NCBI RefSeq assembly: GCF_002419965.1
Contig: NZ_DIHC01000011.1
Span: forward strand, 491-64,490
Direction: 5' to 3'
Length of the DNA: 64,000 bases
Source of the DNA: Pseudomonas sp. UBA5706
Lineage (GTDB): Bacteria > Pseudomonadota > Gammaproteobacteria > Pseudomonadales > Pseudomonadaceae
Shown piece after piece: positions 18,011 to 26,478 of the stretch. A model generated the notes under the pieces. The model was not told the origin of the DNA and did no database searches. It saw nothing but the letters and a program-made list of their open reading frames with translations. Every line of letters starts with the position of its first letter. The stretch's first letter is position 1. The position numbers were made by a program, and so were the translations under genes.

Positions 18011-18571
18011 CTAAAAAATCGAACCGCTCGTTTGCGCGTAGATCGAAAACGTGCCCAACAAAAACCAGAAGCCACTGAACAACCAAGGTGTGCGCATCGA
18101 GAACATCAAGGATTTGCGGTAGCCCTTCTCACTCGACTCATGCTCGCTGAACAAAGGCGAGTCGTCGTAGGCCAGTCCCATCGCTGGTTGGCTGTGCAAC
18201 AACTGGCTCTGCTTGAAATGCCAATGATCGATAATTTCATAGGCCGCGCGAATCCCCGGCCAGGCATGCATCGAACTGATAAGCCCTAACAACGTTAGAA
18301 ACGGCGGCACCACCAGCGTAAAGAGCTTGCCCCATTCAGGATTGAGGTTGGCCATGGACGACGCAAACGCGATCACCAGGAACGACTGCGCTGACAGGTA
18401 GGCGTTGGTGCGATTGGAAAGAATGGCGGTCTCGTACTGAATTTCCTTACGGTAGAAATCCAGGCGTTCCTTGGGCGTCCCAAACAGGATCGACTCTGCA
18501 CTATCGACATCGGCAATCGGCAGGCTGCTGGTAATGATGTTGGGGGCTACCGTTTCACGCTTCAAAACCAA
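18011..18571 (-). CDS. Unknown membrane protein, three predicted helices
   Basis: I do not recognise this 186-aa protein. It has a soluble N-terminal helix (SAESILFGTPKERLDFYRKE), two hydrophobic helices near residues 63-80 (AQSFLVIAFASSM) and 85-106, a polar middle, and a third helix near 160-180 (WLFSGFWFLLGTFSIY). No ATG lies near the N-terminus; TTG at 18571 (or TTG at 18565) follows AGGGAG and is the likely start. The helix followed by two membrane segments recalls effector-type membrane modules of the SLATT kind, but the resemblance is weak and I assign no function. Confidence 0.7.
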   Translation of the reverse strand: MVLKRETVAPNIITSSLPIADVDSAESILFGTPKERLDFYRKEIQYETAILSNRTNAYLSAQSFLVIAFASSMANLNPEWGKLFTLVVPPFLTLLGLISSMHAWPGIRAAYEIIDHWHFKQSQLLHSQPAMGLAYDDSPLFSEHESSEKGYRKSLMFSMRTPWLFSGFWFLLGTFSIYAQTSGSIF

Positions 18572-18654
18572 AAACTCCCTGAAAGTGGTCTGATTAAAAG
18601 CCGGAACCGGCGTTGCGCCCAGTTCCGGCCGTGACTCAATGAGCGATCAATAGC

Positions 18655-18915
18655 TCAACGCAAATCATCAGACAGTGGCGTCGGCTCATTCGGTTGCAGT
18701 ACATCGTCCGAGGCAGGAGGTTCGTTCCAGTCCTCAGGACGCTCAGACCGCTGGGCCCCCGGCTCATCCCAATCCGGTGGACGCTGCTCGTGGGCCGTAT
18801 TTTCCTGCGCTTGGTCCTGGGCATCTTCAATGTCGCCCTCATCTGGATCGAGATCCTGATCGGCAGTGGGCAATGTTTCCGGGCGGGTGATTGGCTCGGT
18901 AGGATCAACTGACAT
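18655..18915 (-). CDS. Small acidic hypothetical protein
   Basis: The 86-aa protein is rich in D, E, P and Q (PTADQDLDPDEGDIEDAQDQ) and is probably disordered. ATG 18915 follows AGAAGAGGTGCTT, a strong ribosome site, which supports a real gene and decides the start over longer options. Similar small acidic proteins of unknown role are common in pseudomonads. No domain is recognised. Confidence 0.65.
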   Translation of the reverse strand: MSVDPTEPITRPETLPTADQDLDPDEGDIEDAQDQAQENTAHEQRPPDWDEPGAQRSERPEDWNEPPASDDVLQPNEPTPLSDDLR

Positions 18916-19027
18916 AAGCACCTCTTCTCTGCAAGCCCTGGAACGTGGGGCGATTGTCATTTCGAAATGTTGGCCGTCCAAGCGTGCCCTAAACATGACC
19001 AGCGGTCGGAATCATTGCACTGGGGGA

Positions 19028-20149
19028 TCATTTCAAGTTGCCCGACGCCCGCGCCATGCAGCGTACCCGGCGTTCCTCAACCCGCTGCGCGAACCAGGCG
19101 GTGGTCAGTTTGCGGGTGATCTTCGGGCTTTCCAGCACGATGCCCGGCAGGATGGCGCGAGGCAGCGGCCTGCCCGCGGCGGTGTCGGCCAACGCGAACA
19201 CCTGCTTGTAGAGATCAGTGTCCTCGAATTGGAGCGTTTGGCCTTTTTCCAGGGCGCTGCGCAGGGTGGTATTGCGCATCCCCAGTTGCGTATGCAGGCT
19301 GCGTACCGCCAGTTCGGTCTGGCCCAGTGACGGGCCAAAACCGTAATTGATCAGGTCGCCATCAAGTGCCAGGCGCTTGCCGGAGAGGCGCGCCACAGCG
19401 CTCTGAAAGGCCGCGTTACGACTGGCGTACCAACCGGCATTGAAATCGGCGAAACGGTAGATCGGTTTATCGTAGCTGACCGGGTAACCCAGCAAATGGA
19501 CGATACCGAAGTAGACCCCGCCGCGGCGCGAGAACACCTCATGGCGAATGGAATCCTCGATCGGATACGGATAGTTCCGTGCCTGTTGTTCAGCGAATTC
19601 GATACTGACCTGCATCGGCCCTGCGGTGTGCACCGGGTTGAAATTGCCGAACAGCGTGCGGCCCAGCGGCACCATGCCGATGAAGTCATCGAAGATCGCG
19701 CTCAGATCCTTCTCGGTGTGCGCCGCGTTCAATCGCTCGTTGTAGGTCTTGCCGCTGGGCGAGCGAATGTCCAGCGCGCTGCGTACCAGCAGATTGGGAA
19801 TGTGCGCCTTGCTCGCCCGCCGGTCGATCTCGTCCTGGGCGATCCTGCCCATGCCGGGCACTGCGGGGTCGACCTGATAATTGGATTCCTGCTCGGCCAC
19901 CGCCAGCACCGAACACAGGTTTTCCACCGTGGGATCGATTTTCTGCGTATCGAAGGCGGTGTAGATGTCCGATGCCCAGCCTTGGCGATCAGCGACCGAC
20001 GCGGGCAGCAGGCGGACAATTTCGGCGCGTACCGACTCTGGACGCGGTGCGGGCGTCTGACTGCGCTGCGAGCTGCAACCGGCCAGAAATGCCAGCAGCA
20101 TCAGGCTGAACGCGGCATGGGCGTGACGGGTGAGTCCTTTCGCGGGCAT
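19028..20149 (-). CDS. DUF1615 family lipoprotein
   Basis: The 373-aa protein has a lipoprotein signal (hydrophobic SLMLLAFLAGCSSQ with lipobox LAGC near residue 25). A large domain follows that fits DUF1615: ENLCSVLAVAEQESNYQVDP, HTAGPMQVSIEFAEQQA, and FADFNAGWYASRNAAFQSAV. The AEQES and GPMQVS segments recall the lysozyme-like fold of lytic transglycosylases (catalytic E, then GPMQ), so a cell-wall role is possible. ATG 20149 is chosen for the signal peptide. Confidence 0.85.
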   Translation of the reverse strand: MPAKGLTRHAHAAFSLMLLAFLAGCSSQRSQTPAPRPESVRAEIVRLLPASVADRQGWASDIYTAFDTQKIDPTVENLCSVLAVAEQESNYQVDPAVPGMGRIAQDEIDRRASKAHIPNLLVRSALDIRSPSGKTYNERLNAAHTEKDLSAIFDDFIGMVPLGRTLFGNFNPVHTAGPMQVSIEFAEQQARNYPYPIEDSIRHEVFSRRGGVYFGIVHLLGYPVSYDKPIYRFADFNAGWYASRNAAFQSAVARLSGKRLALDGDLINYGFGPSLGQTELAVRSLHTQLGMRNTTLRSALEKGQTLQFEDTDLYKQVFALADTAAGRPLPRAILPGIVLESPKITRKLTTAWFAQRVEERRVRCMARASGNLK

Positions 20150-20216
20150 GGAATCTCGGTCTTCGGACGGTAGGGTGCCGATATGGACAACGTCCCTCGA
20201 CAACTGACTCCCCTCT

Positions 20217-21218
20217 TTAATCACAGGGCGGCATCGCGGACCCAGCGAACCCGAATGTGTGACGGTATTCGCTGAGCGCCAGGCCGGTAATTTTCCTGAA
20301 TGTGAGGCGAAACGATGCAGGATCCCGATAGCCCACCGTCCAGGCAATGTGGTCGATGGTGCTATGGGTGAGTTCGAGCATTTCCCGAGCCTTGCCCACG
20401 CGCAGATGCTGACAGTACTCGGTGGGCTTGAGCCCTGTCGCCGCCCGGAAGCGTCGCAGGAAGGTACGCTCTTCGAGCCCCGCACGCAGCGCCATCCGCG
20501 CGATCGAAACGTCCACCGCACCGATACTTTGCAACCAGTGCTGAACCCTCAGCACGGCCACGTCGCCGTGAGCGAGGATCGGCGCGAAGTTGCGGCCGCA
20601 CCGTTGGGCACTTTCGCTGTGTTCGATGACGAGAAAACGCGCGGTGCGGGCCGCAATGCTCGGCCCTAGCAACCGTTCAACCAGCCGCAACCCCAAGGCC
20701 GACCAGGCCATCAAGCCTGCAGTGGTAATGATGTCGCCGTCGTCGATAATCGGTTGATCGGCGTTAACCCTGATCGTGGGGAAACGCTCAGCCAGGGGCT
20801 TGGCCCGCGTCCAATGGGTGGTGGCCGCACGACCGTTGAGCAGGCCGGTCTGCGCGAGCACGAAGGCGCCCAGGCACACGGTGCCGATGGTCGCGCCAGC
20901 GGCGTGTTGCGCCAGCACCCAGCGCGACAGCCCCTCCATCGTCTCGGTCCCCGGAAGCCCCTTCAACGAAGGCGGAATTACCACGGCGGCCAGCGCTGCG
21001 TGAGGCTCACCGGCAACACTTTGGTAGGTTCGCTGCGGCTCACTACCGTTGTCCACGTGCCAGTGACTGACTGCCAAACGTGGTAACCGCACTGACGCTT
21101 GCTCGTCGGCCATGTGATTGGCGACCTCGAACAGATCGGTCAGGCCGTGAACCGCAGCGCTCTGCGCACCGGGATAGATCAGCAGGCCAATCTCGGCAAC
21201 TGGCCGTTGAGCATTCAT
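20217..21218 (-). CDS. GlxA-family regulator: DJ-1/PfpI-like domain plus AraC DNA-binding domain
   Basis: The 333-aa regulator has an N-terminal DJ-1/PfpI-like sensor (AEIGLLIYPGAQSAAVHGLTD, and the nucleophile-elbow region TIGTVCLGAFVLAQTGLL). A C-terminal pair of AraC helix-turn-helices follows (MALRAGLEERTFLRRFRAATG, IAWTVGYRDPASFRLTFRKITG). It lies divergent from the isochorismatase-like hydrolase gene with a 103-bp gap, a common pairing in which the regulator controls the hydrolase. ATG 21218 is chosen from domain homology. Confidence 0.92.
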   Translation of the reverse strand: MNAQRPVAEIGLLIYPGAQSAAVHGLTDLFEVANHMADEQASVRLPRLAVSHWHVDNGSEPQRTYQSVAGEPHAALAAVVIPPSLKGLPGTETMEGLSRWVLAQHAAGATIGTVCLGAFVLAQTGLLNGRAATTHWTRAKPLAERFPTIRVNADQPIIDDGDIITTAGLMAWSALGLRLVERLLGPSIAARTARFLVIEHSESAQRCGRNFAPILAHGDVAVLRVQHWLQSIGAVDVSIARMALRAGLEERTFLRRFRAATGLKPTEYCQHLRVGKAREMLELTHSTIDHIAWTVGYRDPASFRLTFRKITGLALSEYRHTFGFAGSAMPPCD

Positions 21219-21321
21219 TGTCAGTTTTCCCTCGCTTAATGTCGGTGCAGCCAATCCCCATGTCTGTCCGCAGAGTCGATACTGCATCCACTTCCTGCAC
21301 ACCCTGACCGAGGAGGCAGAC

Positions 21322-21888
21322 ATGCCTGAATCAGCGCTCATCGTAATCGATATCCAGAACGACTACTTTCCTGGCGGCAAATGGGCTCTGAGCGGCGCCG
21401 ACGCAGCGGCCGACAACGCTGTCCGGGTAATCCAGGCGACCCGCGACGCAGGCGATCCGATCATCCATGTCCGCCATGAGTCCACCCGCGCCGACGCTCC
21501 ATTCTTTGCTCCGGGCTCCGAAGGCGCGAAGTTTCACCCCCGGTTCACCCACCAAGGCCAGGAGCCAGTGGTGCTCAAGCACTTCGCCAACGCCTTTCGC
21601 GATACCGGACTCAAGCAATTACTCGACCAGCACGGCGTCGAACATCTGGTGCTGATCGGCTCCATGAGCCACATGTGCATCGATGCCACGACACGTGCTG
21701 CGGTGGACCTGGGCTACACCGTCAGGGTGATTCACGATGCCTGCGCGACCCGCGACCTGACGTTCGAAGGCACCACGGTTCCTGCAGCGCACGTGCAGGC
21801 TGCGTTCATGGCAGCGCTGGCGTTCGCCTACGCGCAGGTGATCTGCACCGACGACTTCTTGCCCCCACTCGCGGGCAGCCGCCCCTAG
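21322..21888 (+). CDS. Cysteine hydrolase, isochorismatase-like superfamily
   Basis: The 188-aa enzyme has the superfamily triad: D in ALIVIDIQNDYF (about residue 10), K in VVLKHFANAF (about 79), and the nucleophilic C in GSMSHMCIDATTRAA (about 118). The cis-peptide region MSHMCID is well conserved. Relatives hydrolyse nicotinamide, ureidoacrylate, N-carbamoyl compounds or streptothricin; the substrate is not assignable. ATG follows GAGGAGGCAGAC. Divergent GlxA regulator upstream. Confidence 0.92.
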   Translation: MPESALIVIDIQNDYFPGGKWALSGADAAADNAVRVIQATRDAGDPIIHVRHESTRADAPFFAPGSEGAKFHPRFTHQGQEPVVLKHFANAFRDTGLKQLLDQHGVEHLVLIGSMSHMCIDATTRAAVDLGYTVRVIHDACATRDLTFEGTTVPAAHVQAAFMAALAFAYAQVICTDDFLPPLAGSRP

Positions 21889-22115
21889 CGATCCCCCTGC
21901 GCGATGCTGGCGTACGTCAAAAACGCTAGCCGCGGCGCTGGACGCCAAAGCAGTGGAGGCCTCAACAGCGACGCTCGCAGCCTCCCTCCCTTGAAGATCG
22001 GCGCCTTGTTCCTCTCCCGATTCATCCTGTGGTAAACAGGAAAGGCTGCAACGTATTCGTAGCCGCAATCAGGACGCGGTCCCAGCCCAGGGAGCGCGCC
22101 GCAAGGAGGAAAACA

Positions 22116-23069
22116 ATGAGCGAGAAGAAAGCCGATGTTCTAGTCTGGGGCCCTGTGCATGCTGCGCTGACCCAGAATCTCAACCGCGACTTCACCGTGC
22201 ACAATCGTTGGGAGATCCAGAACATCGATGCCTGGGCCAGCGAGCATGGCGATAACGTTCGCGGCGTGGTCACCAGCGGCGTTTACGGCACCGATAACGC
22301 GCTGCTCGACAAACTACCGAACCTGCAGGTGGTCAACAGCTTCGGCGTCGGCTACGACGCGATCGACACCAACTACCTGGCCAAACGCGGCATCCAGCTG
22401 AGCAACACCCCGGATGTGCTGAACAACGCGGTCGCCGAAACCGCGATGGCGCTGATGCTGTGCGTGTCGCGACGCATCAGCGAAGCCGAGCGTTTCGTGC
22501 GTGCTGGAAAGTGGGCCAGCGGCAAACTACCGCTGGGTAATGATTTGTGCGGCAAGACCTGCGGCATCGTCGGCCTGGGCAAGATTGGCAAGACCATCGC
22601 CAAACGCGCCGCCGCGTTCGACATGAACATCGCGTACTTTCGTCGTGGCCAACCGTACCCGGACGTTTCCTATACGCACTACGCCGACCTGCTCGAACTG
22701 GCCAAGGCATCGGACTATTTGATCGTCATCGTACCCGGCGGGCCCGAGACTCAGCAGTTGATCAACGCTGATGTACTCGATGCCCTCGGACCGAAGTCGT
22801 ACCTGATCAACGTCGCTCGCGGCTCGGTGGTCGATGAACAGGCACTGGTCGCTGCGCTGCTGGAGTCGCGCATCGCCGGCGCCGGCCTGGATGTGTTCGA
22901 AGACGAGCCCAACGTTCCGGCAGAACTGCTGAATCTGGACACCGTAGTACTGACTCCGCACATCGGCAGCGGTACGTACGAAACGCGCCAGGCCATGGCC
23001 GATCTTGTGTTCGCCAACGTCAGCGGATTCTTTGACAATGGCGCGCTGGTCACCCCGGTTTCGCTGTAG
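22116..23069 (+). CDS. D-2-hydroxyacid dehydrogenase (NAD(P)-dependent)
   Basis: The 317-aa cytosolic enzyme has the Rossmann motif CGIVGLGKIGKTIAKRAAAF (about residues 150-168). The catalytic Arg lies in NVARGSVVDEQALVAALL, the Glu in GAGLDVFEDEPNVP and the His in TPHIGSGTYETRQAM. It resembles hydroxypyruvate/glyoxylate reductases. ATG 22116 follows GCAAGGAGGAAAACA, one of the clearest ribosome sites in the window, and overrides the longer frame from 22029. Substrate preference is unknown. Confidence 0.93.
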   Translation: MSEKKADVLVWGPVHAALTQNLNRDFTVHNRWEIQNIDAWASEHGDNVRGVVTSGVYGTDNALLDKLPNLQVVNSFGVGYDAIDTNYLAKRGIQLSNTPDVLNNAVAETAMALMLCVSRRISEAERFVRAGKWASGKLPLGNDLCGKTCGIVGLGKIGKTIAKRAAAFDMNIAYFRRGQPYPDVSYTHYADLLELAKASDYLIVIVPGGPETQQLINADVLDALGPKSYLINVARGSVVDEQALVAALLESRIAGAGLDVFEDEPNVPAELLNLDTVVLTPHIGSGTYETRQAMADLVFANVSGFFDNGALVTPVSL

Positions 23070-23270
23070 TCCGTGCGCTAGCCATCGGGCTTGCCAGTGG
23101 GAGCGATTTCCAACGCCTCGCCGCTGGCAGGCCGAGCGGCTACAACGATCTTTCTCAACTGCAGCCGCGCCGCCCACCCGTGACCGTAGGTCAGTCTTCA
23201 TCCTGCGCTGCCAACTTTTGCGGATAATGCCGGTCCAACCGCCCCGAACATGAACACGGGAGAATCCTGT

Positions 23271-23915
23271 TTGAACATTGCCGGCGTCATCTTTGACTGC
23301 GACGGAACCCTGGTAGACAGCGAAAGGCTGGCTGCAGGGCTTTTGCGCGACATACTCCAAGAGCATCGCGTGACGTTGAGCGTCGACGAAGTGCTGGAGC
23401 GCTTTCGCGGCGTGCAGTTCGCGCTGTGCATGCAGGGCCTGTGCCGCGATTACCCGTGGTTGCCCAGCCTTGAAATCGTCAATAACTTCAGGGCGCGTAC
23501 CCTGCCCCTTCTGCAAGCCGAACTCGAAGAAATGCCCGGCGCCGTGGAGTTCGTTCGCAGCCTTGCGCTGCCCAAATGCGTAGCCTCCAACGGCCCGCGC
23601 AGCAAGATCGAAACCTGCCTTAGCACTGTAGGCCTGCTCGACGTGTTTCACGGCCTGATCGTCAGCGCCTATGAAGTGGAGGCCTGGAAACCGTCGCCCA
23701 TTCTGATTGAGCACGCCGCAGATCTGTTGGGGTTAAAGCCCGAAGAATGCCTGCTGGTCGAAGACAGCATCCCCGGGGTGCAGGCCGGTCTGGGCGCCGG
23801 GGCACAAGTGGCCGGGTACGGCGATACGGATTTTTCCGAATTCGTCGACCACGCCAACTTTCACCCGGTGAAGGATTTTGGCGAGCTCAAGCAACTGGTT
23901 CAGCGGATCAGCTGA
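23271..23915 (+). CDS. HAD-superfamily hydrolase, beta-phosphoglucomutase-like
   Basis: The protein (214 aa from TTG 23271) has motif I VIFDCDGTLVDSE, motif II CVASNGP, motif III lysine in EAWKPSP and motif IV LLVEDSIPGVQAG. It fits subfamily IA phosphatases such as the sugar phosphatase YieH/YfbT or 6-phosphogluconate phosphatase. TTG 23271 is preferred because GGGAGAA sits 6 bp upstream; an in-frame ATG at 23250 would add seven residues but has no ribosome site. Confidence 0.92.
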   Translation: MNIAGVIFDCDGTLVDSERLAAGLLRDILQEHRVTLSVDEVLERFRGVQFALCMQGLCRDYPWLPSLEIVNNFRARTLPLLQAELEEMPGAVEFVRSLALPKCVASNGPRSKIETCLSTVGLLDVFHGLIVSAYEVEAWKPSPILIEHAADLLGLKPEECLLVEDSIPGVQAGLGAGAQVAGYGDTDFSEFVDHANFHPVKDFGELKQLVQRIS

Positions 23916-23979
23916 TTGCATTTGCAGGTCCGGCCAATACGGCTTGCCGGCGCTGGCGCCCTTGAAATACTAATGCACT

Positions 23980-23996
23980 CCCACGCAGAGCGTGGG
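23980..23996. repeat. REP-type hairpin
   Basis: CCCACGC (23980-23986) and GCGTGGG (23990-23996) form a perfect 7-bp stem with loop AGA, followed by AACGATC. This is the core of a common Pseudomonas REP element. A second partial copy (GCGTAGGAACGATC) lies near 24055, so the spacer before the SOS operon is repeat DNA. Confidence 0.75.
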
Positions 23997-24208
23997 AACG
24001 ATCAACTACACCCTGCCAGATGACATGCCCGCCGCAGCCCCACCGCGTTATACAGCGTAGGAACGATCTCCAGGCAGGTGCGCCGACGCTGGGTGAAACA
24101 CCGAATCTGTAGTAGCACACCCCAACGTTGATCCATCCGGTCAAACGACACTAGCCAGGCACGCCCGCCGATCCGATTGGCCCTTGCTCGCATCCCGCGA
24201 ACTCGATA

Positions 24209-24224
24209 CTGTACATAAAAACAG
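24209..24224 (+). promoter_or_regulatory. LexA (SOS) box
   Basis: CTGTACATAAAAACAG fits the gammaproteobacterial LexA consensus CTGT-N8-ACAG with both 4-bp half sites exact and an AT-rich centre. It ends 14 bp before the radical SAM start codon, so bound LexA would block transcription of the pair. The match and position are seen; SOS control is inferred. Confidence 0.85.
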
Positions 24225-24238
24225 TATAGAGAAATTTC

Positions 24239-25459
24239 ATGCAGCTGATCGACAAGCTGAGCATCCTCGCTGATGCCGCCAAGTACGACGCTTCCTGCGC
24301 CAGCAGTGCCGCGCCCAAGCGCAGTTCCGAAGGCAAATCCGGCATTGGCTCCAGCACCGGCATGGGCATCTGCCACAGCTACACCCCGGACGGACGCTGC
24401 GTCTCGCTGCTGAAAATACTGCTCACCAACTTCTGCCTTTATGACTGCCAGTACTGCGTCAACCGTCGCTCCAGCGACGTACCGCGGGCGCGCTTTACCC
24501 CCGAAGAAGTGGTCACCCTGACCCTGGACTTCTATCGGCGCAATTGCGTCAGCGGGCTGTTTCTCAGCTCGGGCATTATTCGCTCGGCAGACTACACCAT
24601 GGAACAACTGGTCAGAGTGGCCAGGCTGCTACGTGAAGAGCATGAGTTCCGCGGATACATTCATCTTAAGACCATCCCCGAAGCTGACCCCGCACTTATC
24701 GAAGAAGCCGGTCGCTACGCCGATCGACTGAGCGTCAACATTGAGCTGCCCACCCAGTTGGGGCTGCAGACATTGGCGCCCGAGAAGGAAATGGGCTCGA
24801 TCAAGCAGGCGATGCAGACCATTTACACCGGTCAGCAGACCGTTCTCAACGAACCGAGAGCCCCGCGCTTCACGCCCGCTGGGCAAAGCACGCAGATGAT
24901 CGTCGGCGCCGATGACACTGACGACAGCACGCTGTTGCACACTGCCGAATCGTTGTATGGCGATTTTCGCCTCAAGCGCGTGTACTACTCGGCCTTCAGC
25001 CCAATTCCCAACAGTCCGAAAAGCGTGCCGCTGGCTGCCCCGCCGCTGATGCGCGAGCACCGCCTGTATCAAGCTGACTTCCTGCTACGTGGCTACGGTT
25101 ACAGCGCCAACGAGTTGCTGGCCGGACCGGGTCATCTGGCATTGGATATCGATCCCAAGCTGGCGTGGGCACTTGAACATCGCGACGTCTTTCCGCTGGA
25201 CCTGAACTGTGCTGAACCGGCGATGATCGCACGCATCCCCGGCATTGGCATTCGCACCACCAAGCGGCTGGTCGAACTGCGGCGTCAGCGCCGGATCCGC
25301 TACGAGGACCTGACCCGGCTGCGCTGCGTACTGGCCAAGGCCAAACCCTTCATCATCACCAGTGATTACCATCCACGGCAGGCCGAAAGCTCCAGCGTGA
25401 TGTTGCGCGAGCAATTGCGCGACCGTCCCCAACCACAACAGATGGCGTTGTGGGCATGA
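24239..25459 (+). CDS. Putative DNA modification/repair radical SAM protein (rSAM linked to UDG family)
   Basis: The 406-aa protein carries the radical SAM cluster TNFCLYDCQYCVNRR (CxxxCxxC, C65/C69/C72). A helix-hairpin-helix near the C-terminus (MIARIPGIGIRTTKRLVELR, about 329-348) is a DNA-binding motif. It fits the family named for its linkage to uracil-DNA glycosylase-like proteins. The reaction is unknown. A LexA box sits 14 bp upstream and the stop overlaps the next start (ATGA), so the pair is probably SOS-induced and translationally coupled. Confidence 0.9.
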   Translation: MQLIDKLSILADAAKYDASCASSAAPKRSSEGKSGIGSSTGMGICHSYTPDGRCVSLLKILLTNFCLYDCQYCVNRRSSDVPRARFTPEEVVTLTLDFYRRNCVSGLFLSSGIIRSADYTMEQLVRVARLLREEHEFRGYIHLKTIPEADPALIEEAGRYADRLSVNIELPTQLGLQTLAPEKEMGSIKQAMQTIYTGQQTVLNEPRAPRFTPAGQSTQMIVGADDTDDSTLLHTAESLYGDFRLKRVYYSAFSPIPNSPKSVPLAAPPLMREHRLYQADFLLRGYGYSANELLAGPGHLALDIDPKLAWALEHRDVFPLDLNCAEPAMIARIPGIGIRTTKRLVELRRQRRIRYEDLTRLRCVLAKAKPFIITSDYHPRQAESSSVMLREQLRDRPQPQQMALWA

Positions 25460-26325
25460 TTATTCTCGATTGCGCTGATCTGTTCGACACCTGGCGCCAG
25501 CAAGCGCGCTGGCTGCTCAGTCATCAGATTAATCCGGATCAGGTGAGCTGGAGCGTGCGCGAGGACGCCGACCTGTTCGTCAGCGATCACCACTATCCCG
25601 AGCATCTGGGGCCATTTCAGGCGCGGGTGCCAATGGAGTTGCTGGAGCTTCTGCAGAGCGCTGCCCAGTATTGCGGGGAACAAAGGTGGAGCCTGCTATA
25701 TGAGGTGCTGTGGCGAGTCAGCCACGGGGACCGCACCGCCATGCTGGCTGGGGACAAGCTGGGCAGCGAGTTGCATCGGCGTCTTAAGCAGGTCAGCCGC
25801 GAAGCTCATCACCTGCATGCGTTTCTGCGCTTCATCGCCCTGCCCGTCAGCCCCAACCCCAAGGATCTGGCGGTTAAGGCAGCGCTTCTGGAAACGCAGT
25901 CTCTGCCCGAGTACGTCGCCTGGCACGAACCGGCCCACGACATCCTGCGCAGTGCCAGCGAGCATTTCATCGGCCGACTGGGTCGACACCGCTGGATGAT
26001 CGCAACGCCCAAGGACGGTGTGTTCTACGACGGTCAGCAACTGATTCACAAACGCCAGTGCCCGCAAGCCTGGCAGGCGCTGGCGCGTAATGCTGACGAT
26101 CCCCATGGTGAGCTGTGGTTGACCTATTACAGCCACATCTTCAACCCGGCGCGCCTTAATCCAAAGGTCATGCAGGGCCATTTGCCCGCCCGTTTCTGGA
26201 AAAACCTGCCTGAGGGCCCGTTGATCCCTGCGCTGATCAGCGAAGCGCGCACGGGCAAGCAGCGCGATGGGCAGGCGAGGAAAATTGCCGAGCGTCAAGG
26301 AAAGGTGATCAGGGCGAGCAAGTAG
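25456..26325 (+). CDS. DUF4130-type putative DNA metabolism protein, partner of the radical SAM protein
   Basis: The 289-aa protein has the family landmarks WSLLYEVLWRVSHGD, LHAFLRFIALP, HEPAHDILRSASEHFIGRL, WMIATPKDGVFYDGQQL and YYSHIFNPARLNPKVMQGHL with FWKNLPEGPLIPALI. In many bacteria this domain is fused to a C-terminal UDG-family domain. Here it ends right after the DUF4130 part with a basic tail, and a terminator follows, so it is a genuine stand-alone form. ATG 25456 overlaps the upstream stop by 4 bp. Molecular function is unknown; a DNA repair role is inferred from fusion and SOS context. Confidence 0.87.
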   Translation: MIILDCADLFDTWRQQARWLLSHQINPDQVSWSVREDADLFVSDHHYPEHLGPFQARVPMELLELLQSAAQYCGEQRWSLLYEVLWRVSHGDRTAMLAGDKLGSELHRRLKQVSREAHHLHAFLRFIALPVSPNPKDLAVKAALLETQSLPEYVAWHEPAHDILRSASEHFIGRLGRHRWMIATPKDGVFYDGQQLIHKRQCPQAWQALARNADDPHGELWLTYYSHIFNPARLNPKVMQGHLPARFWKNLPEGPLIPALISEARTGKQRDGQARKIAERQGKVIRASK

Positions 26326-26349
26326 GCAGCCTCTGAAGCTGCTTTTTTT
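26326..26349 (+). terminator. Rho-independent terminator after the SOS pair
   Basis: GCAGC (26326-26330) pairs with GCTGC (26338-26342) across a 7-nt loop, followed by seven T (26343-26349). It begins at the base after the stop codon of the DUF4130 gene. Confidence 0.75.
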
Positions 26350-26478
26350 CTCGCCGTCCAGTGCCTTCGATAATCCGCGCAGTCTGCCTGCACACCGAGG
26401 ATGGCTGCGGTTTTGGGCCTGATCATGAGTAGCCGAGCCGCTACTGCACCTTTCGGATGACCGCCCGGCGCAGCAGCG

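Noticed and set aside
23916..24208. CRISPR-like repeats
   Set aside because: Only one complete REP hairpin and one partial copy are present; there are no regularly spaced repeats anywhere in the window.
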